From a virus: DNA of 22,477 nt. The notes under the pieces are model-generated. The model was not told the DNA's origin, did not search any database, and worked only from the letters and a program-made list of their open reading frames with translations. The DNA lies in IMG/VR virus record IMGVR_UViG_3300042894_003543, positions 1-22,477 of that record. The stretch is one strand, 5' to 3'. Made by a program: the position numbers and the translations under genes. Position 1 is the stretch's first letter; each line of letters begins with the position of its first letter. Of the stretch, positions 1 to 6,844 are shown piece after piece.

Positions 1-1646
1 GCGGTGCTACCTTCCCTGCGATCAATGTAACAGGTTTAGGTACAGTTTCTCAATTACAAGTAACTACAGCAACCGTAGGTGCTGGTCTAACGGTTACTGG
101 AGCAACTGATCTTAATGGTGGTTTAGACGTTTCTGGTGGCGAAACAGTTCTTTCTTCGGCAACAGTTTCAGATCTAACTTCAGGTCGTGTTGTTCTTGCT
201 GGAACAAGTGGTGCTCTTGAAGATAGTGCTAACTTAACGTTTGGTGCTAATGGTCTAAGAGTAACTGGAACTGCAAATTATACAGGCATTGTAACTGCAT
301 CTTCGTTCTCTGGTCCTTTAACAGGTAATGTTACGGGTAACTTAACTGGTGAAGTTAATGCTTCTTCAATTAATGTTTCTGGACTTTCTACTTTTGTAGG
401 AAATGCTGTATTCCAGGGTCATGCAAGTTTTGGAGATCAAGATGAAATTAGATTGGGTGCTTCTGACGATTTAAAAATTGTTCATACAGCATCTGGAGCT
501 CCATTTGATCGCAATAGAATTATTTCTAATGTCACTTCATCTAGCATTATTGGACTTGCGGTTGAAACCGCAGGTGGAAGCATTGTTTTCAGTAAAAATG
601 ATGTAATCTTTGGTAGTGGTGAGAACCTTGCAAGATTTATTCCAGATGGTGCAGTAGAGCTTTATCACGATAGCTCCAAGAAGTTTGAAACCACAGGATA
701 CGGTGCAACCGTCTTTGGAACTTTACAGTCACAGCAAATAAATGTTTCTGGTGTTACAACTTCAACTGGTGGTTTCTCTGGAAACCTGACAGGTAATGTA
801 ACTGGAAACCTTAATTCAACTGGAGTTTCTACTGCTTCGTTCTTACAAGCAACTACAGTAAACGTATCTGCTGCTGCTACAATTCCAACTCTAAGTGGAA
901 CAACAGCAACCTTTACTAATATCACTGCTAACGGTGGATTTACTGGCAATATCAATACTTCTGGTATTGGTACTATTGCAACACTAAAGGCAACTACAGC
1001 AACAGTAGGTGCTGGTCTAACGGTTTCTGGAGCAACTGATCTAAACGGTGGTTTAGATGTTTCTGGTGGCGAAACAGTTCTTTCTTCCGCAACAGTTTCT
1101 GATTTAACTGCAGGTCGTGTTGTTCTTGCTGGAACAAGTGGTTCTCTTGAAGATAATTCAAACTTAACATTCAGTTCTGGTGCTGGATTACGTGTAACTG
1201 GTGGTGCTAATGTTTCTGCAGCATCTACATTTGGAGGAAACTTAAATGTTGGTGGTAACGTTGTTGTAACTGGTGACCTAACAGTTAACGGAACGACAAC
1301 TCAAATCAATACAGTCACAATGACTGTTGAGGATACATTATTAGAACTTCAAGTAATTGATGGATCTGCTCCAGCATCAGACACCAACAAAGATGTTGGT
1401 ATTGTAATGAATTACTTCACATCATCTGCTAAGAAAGCCGCATTCTACTGGGATGATTCGGTAAGCAGAATGGTTGCAGCAAGTGATGTAAGCGAAAGTA
1501 GTGGAGTTCTAACAGCATCTACGTTTGCTGGATTGGAAATTGGTTCATTGTTCCTAAATGATTGCGCTGGTGCTTCTCAAGTAATTTCTTGCAGTGGTAC
1601 TACAAGATCTCTTGAGAACATTACAATCGATGGTGGATTGTTCTGA
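1..1646 (+). CDS. Repetitive tail-fibre-like virion protein, 5' truncated by window edge
   Basis: The reading frame is open from the first bases of the window (codons in phase with position 3), so the gene begins upstream and at least 547 codons are visible. A TTG at 453 is inside the gene and is not its start. The product is low in complexity and rich in Thr, Ser, Gly, Val and Asn, with recurring pieces such as LTGNVTGNL, GVSTASF and VNGTTTQINT. These are typical of long beta-structured virion proteins in cyanomyoviruses. The C-terminal part (1261-1646) is less repetitive and contains the VNGTTTQIN...TVEDTLLEL segment and a KKAAFYWDDS segment, probably a folded terminal domain. A segment of about 60 residues occurs twice, 310 codons apart (listed separately). 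The location just upstream of the neck genes supports a tail-fibre or other host-contact role, which is inferred. A terminator follows 25 bases after the stop. Confidence 0.8.
   Translation, partial: GATFPAINVTGLGTVSQLQVTTATVGAGLTVTGATDLNGGLDVSGGETVLSSATVSDLTSGRVVLAGTSGALEDSANLTFGANGLRVTGTANYTGIVTASSFSGPLTGNVTGNLTGEVNASSINVSGLSTFVGNAVFQGHASFGDQDEIRLGASDDLKIVHTASGAPFDRNRIISNVTSSSIIGLAVETAGGSIVFSKNDVIFGSGENLARFIPDGAVELYHDSSKKFETTGYGATVFGTLQSQQINVSGVTTSTGGFSGNLTGNVTGNLNSTGVSTASFLQATTVNVSAAATIPTLSGTTATFTNITANGGFTGNINTSGIGTIATLKATTATVGAGLTVSGATDLNGGLDVSGGETVLSSATVSDLTAGRVVLAGTSGSLEDNSNLTFSSGAGLRVTGGANVSAASTFGGNLNVGGNVVVTGDLTVNGTTTQINTVTMTVEDTLLELQVIDGSAPASDTNKDVGIVMNYFTSSAKKAAFYWDDSVSRMVAASDVSESSGVLTASTFAGLEIGSLFLNDCAGASQVISCSGTTRSLENITIDGGLF
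52..240 (+). repeat. Long direct repeat, copy 1 (inside fibre-like gene)
   Basis: This stretch recurs in the same frame 930 bases (310 codons) downstream. By hand alignment of 61-240 with 991-1170 I count 15 mismatches in 180 bases, about 92% identity, many at third codon positions. It encodes the GAGLTV.GATDLNGGLDV segment and the following SGGETVLSSATVSDLT segment. Confidence 0.9.
982..1170 (+). repeat. Long direct repeat, copy 2 (inside fibre-like gene)
   Basis: Second copy of the repeat at 52-240. Similarity continues weakly downstream but needs a one-codon insertion, so the near-identical block ends close to 1170. Confidence 0.9.
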
Positions 1647-1661
1647 TCCTAATTAAAATCA

Positions 1662-1669
1662 AATAAATA
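1662..1669 (+). promoter_or_regulatory. Candidate late promoter AATAAATA
   Basis: The octamer AATAAATA fits the NATAAATA type of T4-like late promoter and lies 33 bases upstream of the 62-codon ORF. It ends only 2 bases before the terminator stem, so a transcript starting about 6 bases downstream would begin inside the hairpin. Confidence 0.4.
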
Positions 1670-1671
1670 GG

Positions 1672-1695
1672 GGGAGTTAGAAACTCCCTTTTTTT
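1672..1695 (+). terminator. Rho-independent terminator after the fibre-like gene
   Basis: Perfect 7-bp stem GGGAGTT/AACTCCC (1672-1678 with 1682-1688) and a 3-base loop AGA, followed by seven T residues (1689-1695). Confidence 0.85.
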
Positions 1696-1701
1696 ATATC
1701 T

Positions 1702-1890
1702 ATGAATGAACAAGAATTAAAAGTATTGGTCGGTGTTTATCAAAGAAGACTAACTGATGCATATGCACAAGCAATTGCACTTGAAGCAAAGACTTTAGTA
1801 CAACAAGAAATAATTAATAATTTACAGCAACAATTGCAAGAACAAATTCCTAAAAAAATTACAAAAAAACCAGATGCTGGTGAATTTTAG
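1702..1890 (+). CDS. Small coiled-coil hypothetical protein (62 aa)
   Basis: This small ORF starts with ATG 13 bases after the terminator stem. The product is strongly helical. Residues about 25-52 are rich in Gln, Leu, Ile and Glu (for example NNLQQQLQEQ) and look like a short coiled coil, followed by a basic KKITKK stretch and a short acidic tail. It resembles small ORFs near fibre genes in cyanomyoviruses, possibly a chaperone or oligomerisation helper, but I recognise no named family. There is no good Shine-Dalgarno; the bases before the start are the T-run of the terminator. A late promoter follows directly after the stop codon, so it appears to sit alone between two transcription units. 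Confidence 0.65.
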   Translation: MNEQELKVLVGVYQRRLTDAYAQAIALEAKTLVQQEIINNLQQQLQEQIPKKITKKPDAGEF

Positions 1891-1892
1891 TA

Positions 1893-1900
1893 TATAAATA
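1893..1900 (+). promoter_or_regulatory. Late promoter TATAAATA
   Basis: Exact match to the T4 late promoter -10 octamer, placed in the intergenic space immediately after the stop of the 62-codon ORF and 127 bases before the next gene. Confidence 0.65.
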
Positions 1901-1993
1901 ATACCAACTTAGAGACATAAATTCAATCTAATCAATCTTCCGTAAAGAGAGTATATACTAGTTCTGGCGGCGATTAAATGAATGGAAAAAGTC

Positions 1994-2015
1994 TCTGCTT
2001 TATAGCAGATTTTTT
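1994..2015 (+). terminator. Hairpin with T-run in the leader of the next gene
   Basis: Stem TCTGCT/AGCAGA (1994-1999 with 2004-2009) with loop TTAT, followed by TTTTTT (2010-2015) and, after one A, a second run of six T. It looks like an intrinsic terminator, yet it lies only 12 bases before an ATG and about 90 bases after a late promoter. Confidence 0.7.
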
Positions 2016-2026
2016 ATTTTTTGTAA

Positions 2027-3100
2027 ATGGCAAATCCAACAATCAAGGTAAAAAGATCAGCGGTATCTGGGAAAATTCCTACAGTAACGCAGCTGGATCT
2101 TGGTGAGTTAGCTATCAATACTTTTGATGGAAAAATATATACCGAAAGAGATCAATCTTCAGTTGGTGTTGGCACAACAGTAATTGTTATTAATCCATGG
2201 TCTGTTGGAACTGGAACAAATACTTATAACACATTTTTTACTGAAGGTAATGTAGGTGTTGGAAGCACTTTACCAACATCAAAATTTTCAGTTGTTGGTA
2301 ATGCATTTATTTCTGGTGTTACTACCTCAACAGCAATAATAACTGGAAATATTAAAACTACTGGTGTTTCGACTATTAGTGGATTTACATTTCCAACTTC
2401 TGACGGAACAACTGGTCAATCTCTTGCTACAGATGGAAATGGTAATTTATATTTTACTAGTTCTACTAGCACCGTTGGATCATCTAGTAGTATTTCTGAT
2501 CAATATTTTACAGCAACACAAGGTCAAACAACATTCACATCATCGCAAAATTTTACAAATAGATCTGTACAAGTTTTTGCAAATGGAATAAAATTAAGAG
2601 AAACTACAGATTTTACTTTAACTGAACCAACTACTATAACTTTAGTAGAAGGTCTTAAAGTCAATGATAGATTAAATTCTGTTGTATCATTTGGATATAC
2701 TTTAGACGAAGAGTATTTTACAGCAACTCAAAATCAAACACAATTTTCTCTTAGTGGTTCATTTTCTACTTCAGAAAATATTAAAGTTTATCTAAATGGA
2801 TCTAAGTTAAGAACTGGTATTGATTATTCAGCATCTTCTTCAGTACAATTAGTTTCAGGAGCTACTGCGGGAGATGAAATTGATTTAGTTTCTGATACCG
2901 CAGAGGATTATTTTACAGCAACTCAAGGTCAAACAACATTTACACCATCTAGTTCAACTATCACTTCAAGTAATCTTCAAGTATTTTTAAATGGTGTTAA
3001 ATTAGAATCTGTAGATTATACAATTGTATCTCCAAAAATTATTTTAACAAATGGGGCGTCTGCTGGGGATCAAATAGATGTTGTTATTACAAGAACCTAA
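2027..3100 (+). CDS. Virion structural protein with three C-terminal repeat modules
   Basis: 357 codons. Residues 1-40 form an N-terminal module with VTQLDLGELAINTFDGKIYT, a pattern shared by many phage fibre and virion-surface proteins (compare the QLxxGELAxNTxDGKlY sequences at fibre N termini). Residues 45-155 are Gly/Thr/Ser-rich and include a GVSTISGF stretch like the preceding fibre-like gene. Residues about 158-354 hold three copies of a 62-residue module: YFTATQ.QT.F at the start, VxxNGxKL in the middle, and GxxxGDxID at the end. The product is probably displayed on the virion (tail fibre, neck whisker or head decoration), which is inferred from repeat structure and position. The start is ATG with no Shine-Dalgarno; the T-run of a terminator-like hairpin precedes it. 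A late promoter octamer overlaps the stop region. Confidence 0.8.
   Translation: MANPTIKVKRSAVSGKIPTVTQLDLGELAINTFDGKIYTERDQSSVGVGTTVIVINPWSVGTGTNTYNTFFTEGNVGVGSTLPTSKFSVVGNAFISGVTTSTAIITGNIKTTGVSTISGFTFPTSDGTTGQSLATDGNGNLYFTSSTSTVGSSSSISDQYFTATQGQTTFTSSQNFTNRSVQVFANGIKLRETTDFTLTEPTTITLVEGLKVNDRLNSVVSFGYTLDEEYFTATQNQTQFSLSGSFSTSENIKVYLNGSKLRTGIDYSASSSVQLVSGATAGDEIDLVSDTAEDYFTATQGQTTFTPSSSTITSSNLQVFLNGVKLESVDYTIVSPKIILTNGASAGDQIDVVITRT
2498..3090 (+). repeat. Three tandem 62-residue protein modules
   Basis: Degenerate in-frame repeats covering about 2498-2686, 2708-2890 and 2903-3090. Each begins with the bases for YFTATQ and ends with a GD..D motif. The DNA copies differ more than the protein copies, so these are old duplications under selection. 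Confidence 0.8.
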
Positions 3101-3106
3101 TAAATA
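3099..3106 (+). promoter_or_regulatory. Candidate late promoter AATAAATA upstream of gp13
   Basis: NATAAATA-type octamer that overlaps the stop codon of the preceding gene and lies 20 bases before the gp13 start. Confidence 0.5.
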
Positions 3107-3125
3107 GAAAAAAGTAGGTATATCA

Positions 3126-3971
3126 ATGGCAAACCCTGCTTCAAGACAGGAATTAGTAGAATACGCTAAAAGACAATTAGGATATCCTGTATTGGAGATC
3201 AATCTCGCTGATGAGCAGATTGAAGACTTGATGGATGATGCTATTCAAATGTATCAGAATAGACACATGGATGGTGTCGAACTGATGTATTTGAAACATA
3301 AAGTTACGCAACCATTTTTGGATGCAATTCAAGCAAGAGGATCTAGTAAATCTATTGGTATAACAACAACTTCAGGAACAGCTAATATTACTGGTATAGG
3401 AACAACAACATTTTCTTTTGAAGAAAATCAAAACTTTATCCAAATCCCAGATGCGGTTATTGGTATTGAGCGCGTATGGAAATTAGATAATCGCGCAATC
3501 AGCACAAATATGTTTAGTGTAAACTACCAATTATTTCTCAACGAAATTTATTGGTTTAGTTCAACTGAACTTTTAAATTACACAATGACAAAGAGATATC
3601 TAGAAGATATTGATTTTATTTTGCACCCAGATAAGCAAATTAGATTTAATAGAAGACAAAATAGATTATACTTAGATACTGATTATAGTAGTATTAAAGT
3701 TGATGACTATATTATTATTCAGTGCTATAGGGTTTTAAATCCTAATGAGTTTACAAAAGTTTATAATGATCCCTTCTTGAAAAAGTATTTTACTCTTCTT
3801 ATGAAAAGACAATGGGGTCAAAACCTCATTAAGTTTAGAGGAGTAAAACTTCCAGGTGGAGTTGAATTAAATGGAAGAGAAATTTATGAAGATGCTGTAA
3901 GAGATATAGAAAAACTTGAAGAGCGTATGACATATGACTACGAACTTCCACCTTTAGATCTTATTGGATAA
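3126..3971 (+). CDS. gp13: Neck protein gp13
   Basis: 281 codons; T4 gp13 is 309. The N-terminus (MANPASRQELVEYAKRQLG, then PVLEINLADEQIEDLMDDAI) is the characteristic opening of cyanomyovirus gp13. In T4, gp13 and gp14 form the neck that closes the filled head and provides the joining surface for the tail. Residues about 68-100 include a Gly/Thr-rich loop (ITTTSGTANITGIGTTT) that is looser than the rest. The gene is followed by gp14 with a TAATG overlap, then gp15 and gp16, the fixed T4 order, which makes the assignment firm. A late promoter octamer lies just upstream; the Shine-Dalgarno is weak (GTAGGT). Confidence 0.9.
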   Translation: MANPASRQELVEYAKRQLGYPVLEINLADEQIEDLMDDAIQMYQNRHMDGVELMYLKHKVTQPFLDAIQARGSSKSIGITTTSGTANITGIGTTTFSFEENQNFIQIPDAVIGIERVWKLDNRAISTNMFSVNYQLFLNEIYWFSSTELLNYTMTKRYLEDIDFILHPDKQIRFNRRQNRLYLDTDYSSIKVDDYIIIQCYRVLNPNEFTKVYNDPFLKKYFTLLMKRQWGQNLIKFRGVKLPGGVELNGREIYEDAVRDIEKLEERMTYDYELPPLDLIG

Positions 3972-5353
3972 TGTTAAATCCATTTTTTACTCAAGGCACT
4001 AAAGGTGAACAAACTCTTGTTCAAGAGTTAATAGATGAACATATCAAAATTCATGGGATAGAATTTATTTACTTACCAAGAATTTTTGTAAACACTAAAA
4101 CTATAATGCGTGAAGTTTCGACTTCAAAGTTTACTAGATCTTTTCCAATTGAAGGATATATTCAAAATTATGAGGGATTTGCAGATCCTTCAAACATACT
4201 GTCAAAGTTTGGTGTTAGAACCACTGCAGAAATGCAAATTGTTATTTCGCAGAGAAGATTTGATGATGGTATTGGTCCTTTATATGAAGCAATTGTTGAA
4301 TTATCAGACAATCCAAAAAGACCCTTAGAAGGAGACTTAATTTATTTTCCTTTATCAGATACTCTTTTCGAAATTAAATTTGTTGAAAATGATCAACCAG
4401 TATTCTTCCAATTACAAAAAAATTACACATACCTCTTGAAGTGTGAAATATTTGAGTATGAAGATGAAATTCTTGATACTCAAATTAGTGATATTGATGA
4501 TGAATTTGCATCTTTTGGATACAATGCAACTCTCACTTTTGTTGGTATTGGATCAACTGCTGCTGCATTTACATCTCTAGTTAATGGTGGTGTTCATGCA
4601 ATTACTATTCTCAACGAAGGAACAGGATATACTGCAGATCCTACAGTTAGAATTGCTCCTCCAGGTATAGGTAGAACAGCACAAGCAGTTGCAATTACTA
4701 CAGAAAATAGTAGTGGTACAAGATCGCTACAAGCGATTTATGTTACAAATACTGGATATGGATATACAACAATACCAACAGTTCAAATTATTCCTACAGA
4801 TGGAAATGGAACTGGAGCAATTGCAGTAGCAGGTATTGGAACTACTGGTTCAGTTGGAGTTGTAACAATAACTACTGGTGGTCAAAACTATGTCTTACCA
4901 CCAACAATTACATTCACTGCTGCACCTTCTGGTGGAGTTACCGCTATTGGAACTGCAGTTCTCAATACGCAAAATAATCTATCTGCAATCAGAATTATCA
5001 ATGCTGGTTATGGATATACGCAAGTACCAACGATTACAGTATCTGCTGCAGGAACTATTGGTGTAGGAACATATCAGTTTGGAGATATTATCAGGGGAGT
5101 TTCTACTGGTACAACAGCAATTGCAGCATCTTGGGATAAACCAACTCTAACAATGAGGGCACGCAGTTTGACTGGTAAATTTGCTCCAGGTGAAATGATC
5201 ATTGGCGCAGGAACAACATATGGTAGTGTTGCATACATCCTAAATACAATCAACTATGATGACGATGATCCGTTTGAGCAAAATCAAGAAATTCAGTCTG
5301 CAGCGAGCACTATTCTTGATTTCTCAGAAAATAATCCATTTGGTGAGGTGTAA
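3971..5353 (+). CDS. gp14: Neck protein gp14 with a beta-repeat insertion
   Basis: 460 codons, far longer than T4 gp14 (256). The start ATG shares its A with the TAA of gp13, so translation is probably coupled. Residues 1-185 look like the conserved neck domain (MLNPFFTQGTKGEQTLVQEL, REVSTSKFT, SQRRFDDGIGPLYEAIVEL). Residues about 205-360 carry four copies of an 18-residue motif of the form I.I.N.GxGYT..PTV.I at 211, 256, 298 and 340, spaced about 43 residues. The C-terminus (NYDDDDPFEQN...DFSENNPFGEV) resembles the end of short gp14 proteins, so the repeats look like an insertion into a normal gp14. In T4, gp14 pairs with gp13 in the neck. The extra domain may project from the neck; this is inferred. 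Confidence 0.88.
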   Translation: MLNPFFTQGTKGEQTLVQELIDEHIKIHGIEFIYLPRIFVNTKTIMREVSTSKFTRSFPIEGYIQNYEGFADPSNILSKFGVRTTAEMQIVISQRRFDDGIGPLYEAIVELSDNPKRPLEGDLIYFPLSDTLFEIKFVENDQPVFFQLQKNYTYLLKCEIFEYEDEILDTQISDIDDEFASFGYNATLTFVGIGSTAAAFTSLVNGGVHAITILNEGTGYTADPTVRIAPPGIGRTAQAVAITTENSSGTRSLQAIYVTNTGYGYTTIPTVQIIPTDGNGTGAIAVAGIGTTGSVGVVTITTGGQNYVLPPTITFTAAPSGGVTAIGTAVLNTQNNLSAIRIINAGYGYTQVPTITVSAAGTIGVGTYQFGDIIRGVSTGTTAIAASWDKPTLTMRARSLTGKFAPGEMIIGAGTTYGSVAYILNTINYDDDDPFEQNQEIQSAASTILDFSENNPFGEV

Positions 5354-5356
5354 CGA

Positions 5357-6397
5357 ATGCTAGGAACATATTTTTACCACGAAATTATTAGGAAGACAGT
5401 TATTGCTTTTGGCACACTGTTTAATAATATCGAAATTAAACACAAAGCAGATGACACAGATCAAACTCTGAGTATTATCAAAGTTCCAATTGCTTATGGT
5501 CCAATTCAAAAGTTCTTAGCAAGAGTTGAACAGCAACCAAATTTTGAAAGAACTGTTGCAATTACTCTACCAAGACTAGCATTTGAAATTATATCGTATC
5601 GTTACGATCCATCAAGAAAAGCATCACCAATCACTAAGTTTTGTGGTGTGGAAGGAAACAAAATTAAAAAAGTTTTCATGCCAGTTCCATATGATATTGG
5701 ATTTAGATTGAGTTTTGCATCTAAACTACAAGACGATAGTTTACAAATTTTAGAACAAATTTTACCATTCTTTCAACCATCATATTCAGTTTCAGTTAAA
5801 CTGATCGATGAAATTAATGAAGTAAGAGATATTCCATTTACTTTAAATAACATTTCATTTAGAGATGAATATGAAGGTAGTTTTGATAAGAGAAGATATA
5901 TTCAATATGATTTAGATTTTACAGCAAAAGTATACTTCTATAGTGAACTACCAACTGATGAAAGTGGTGGCATCATTAAACGTGTTCAGATTGATTACTC
6001 TTCAGCAATCAGAGCTCCAAGAGAAGTTAGATATGTTGCAACTCCTGCGGCAACAAAAGATTACAATAATGATCAAACAACTACATTGACAGCAACACTA
6101 GAAACTTCTAAGACATTAATGAAAGTTACAAGTTCTGCTTCATTAGAAGTTAGAAAGTATATTCAAGTTAATGAGGAAGTAATGCGAATTGAAGAGATTG
6201 ATGGAACTAATATTATTGTTGCAAGAGGGCAATATGGTTCATCAATTCAAGAACATTATAGTGGAGATAAAGTTGATCGCATTACAATTGATGATGATGC
6301 ATTGATTGATCCTGATGATGATTTTGGTTTCAATGAAACTAGAACATTCTTCCAAGATTTTAAATCGTTTAGTTCAAGTCAGGGAAGTGATGTATAA
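5357..6397 (+). CDS. gp15: Tail terminator / proximal sheath stabiliser gp15
   Basis: 346 codons; T4 gp15 is 272. The N-terminus (MLGTYFYHEIIRKTVIAFGT, LFNNIEIKH) matches the gp15 family. In T4, gp15 forms the hexamer that caps tail tube and sheath and contacts the neck. The conserved body runs to about residue 215. Beyond that lies an extension with EVRKYIQVNEEVMRIEEI and IIVARGQYGSS (about 263-296), a pattern that recurs in other phage virion proteins, followed by an acidic, Phe-rich tail. The start lies 3 bases after gp14, with the Shine-Dalgarno-like GAGGTG inside the end of gp14. Order and spacing support a single gp13-gp16 transcription unit. Confidence 0.88.
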   Translation: MLGTYFYHEIIRKTVIAFGTLFNNIEIKHKADDTDQTLSIIKVPIAYGPIQKFLARVEQQPNFERTVAITLPRLAFEIISYRYDPSRKASPITKFCGVEGNKIKKVFMPVPYDIGFRLSFASKLQDDSLQILEQILPFFQPSYSVSVKLIDEINEVRDIPFTLNNISFRDEYEGSFDKRRYIQYDLDFTAKVYFYSELPTDESGGIIKRVQIDYSSAIRAPREVRYVATPAATKDYNNDQTTTLTATLETSKTLMKVTSSASLEVRKYIQVNEEVMRIEEIDGTNIIVARGQYGSSIQEHYSGDKVDRITIDDDALIDPDDDFGFNETRTFFQDFKSFSSSQGSDV

Positions 6398-6400
6398 AGA

Positions 6401-6808
6401 ATGGAAAATACGTTTGATGCTATTGATAAGGCGCTTGATATAAAAGCGGAGATGGTGGAGACTGTCAAAGAAAAACCACCAATAGAAACTCCCGATGATC
6501 CTCAAAAAGATTATGAATATAGTAGAGCACAGTTATATACTCTGATTGAAAAGGGTCAAGAAGCAGTTAGTGGAATACTTGAATTAGCTCAAGATAGTCA
6601 ACATCCAAGAGCATTTGAAGTTGCAGGACAATTAATAAAGTCTGTTGGTGATGTAACTGACAAGTTACTTGAACTGCAAAAGAAAATGAAAGACATTGAA
6701 AAACCACAAAGCAATGGTCCAAAAACAGTCAATAATGCACTGTTTGTTGGATCAACAGCAGATCTTCAAAAGATGCTAAAGCAAGGGTTTCTAAATAATG
6801 ATAAGTAG
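6401..6808 (+). CDS. gp16: Small terminase subunit gp16
   Basis: 135 codons; T4 gp16 is 164. The acidic N-terminus is followed by a helical central region (YSRAQLYTLIEKGQEAVSGI, LELAQDSQHPRAFEVAGQLI, KSVGDVTDKLLELQKKMKDI) that matches the coiled-coil oligomerisation core of T4-type small terminases. The conserved QHPRAFEV signature is present. gp16 forms a ring, recognises concatemeric DNA and regulates the gp17 motor. The start lies 3 bases after gp15, with AGGGAAG upstream. gp17 is not adjacent: a lysine-rich gene of about 490 codons lies between the two terminase genes. Confidence 0.88.
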   Translation: MENTFDAIDKALDIKAEMVETVKEKPPIETPDDPQKDYEYSRAQLYTLIEKGQEAVSGILELAQDSQHPRAFEVAGQLIKSVGDVTDKLLELQKKMKDIEKPQSNGPKTVNNALFVGSTADLQKMLKQGFLNNDK

Positions 6809-6844
6809 TAGTCAGTTTTTAGTGTGAAAGATCACGAAGTTTCA

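Noticed and set aside
453-455. TTG as the start of the first gene
   Set aside because: The same frame is open back to the first base and encodes the same type of repeats, including copy 1 of the long repeat, so the true start is outside the window.
665-955. Reverse-strand ORF opposite the fibre-like gene, and similar ones at 6937-7257, 16757-17065, 17111-17389 and 17741-18007
   Set aside because: They lie opposite well-supported genes and mirror their composition; they have no recognisable features, and every convincing gene is on the + strand.
1978-2106. Small ATG ORF of about 42 codons across the leader and the start of the 357-codon gene
   Set aside because: It runs out of frame through a terminator hairpin and into a convincing gene, and its product shows no pattern.
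6791-6797. CTAAATA near the end of gp16 as a promoter for the lysine-rich gene
   Set aside because: Only a partial match to the octamer, inside coding sequence; kept as a weak possibility only.
6824-6844. GTG start for the lysine-rich gene
   Set aside because: It adds seven residues with no ribosome binding site; ATG at 6845 gives a MAN- start like several neighbours. The GTG cannot be fully excluded.
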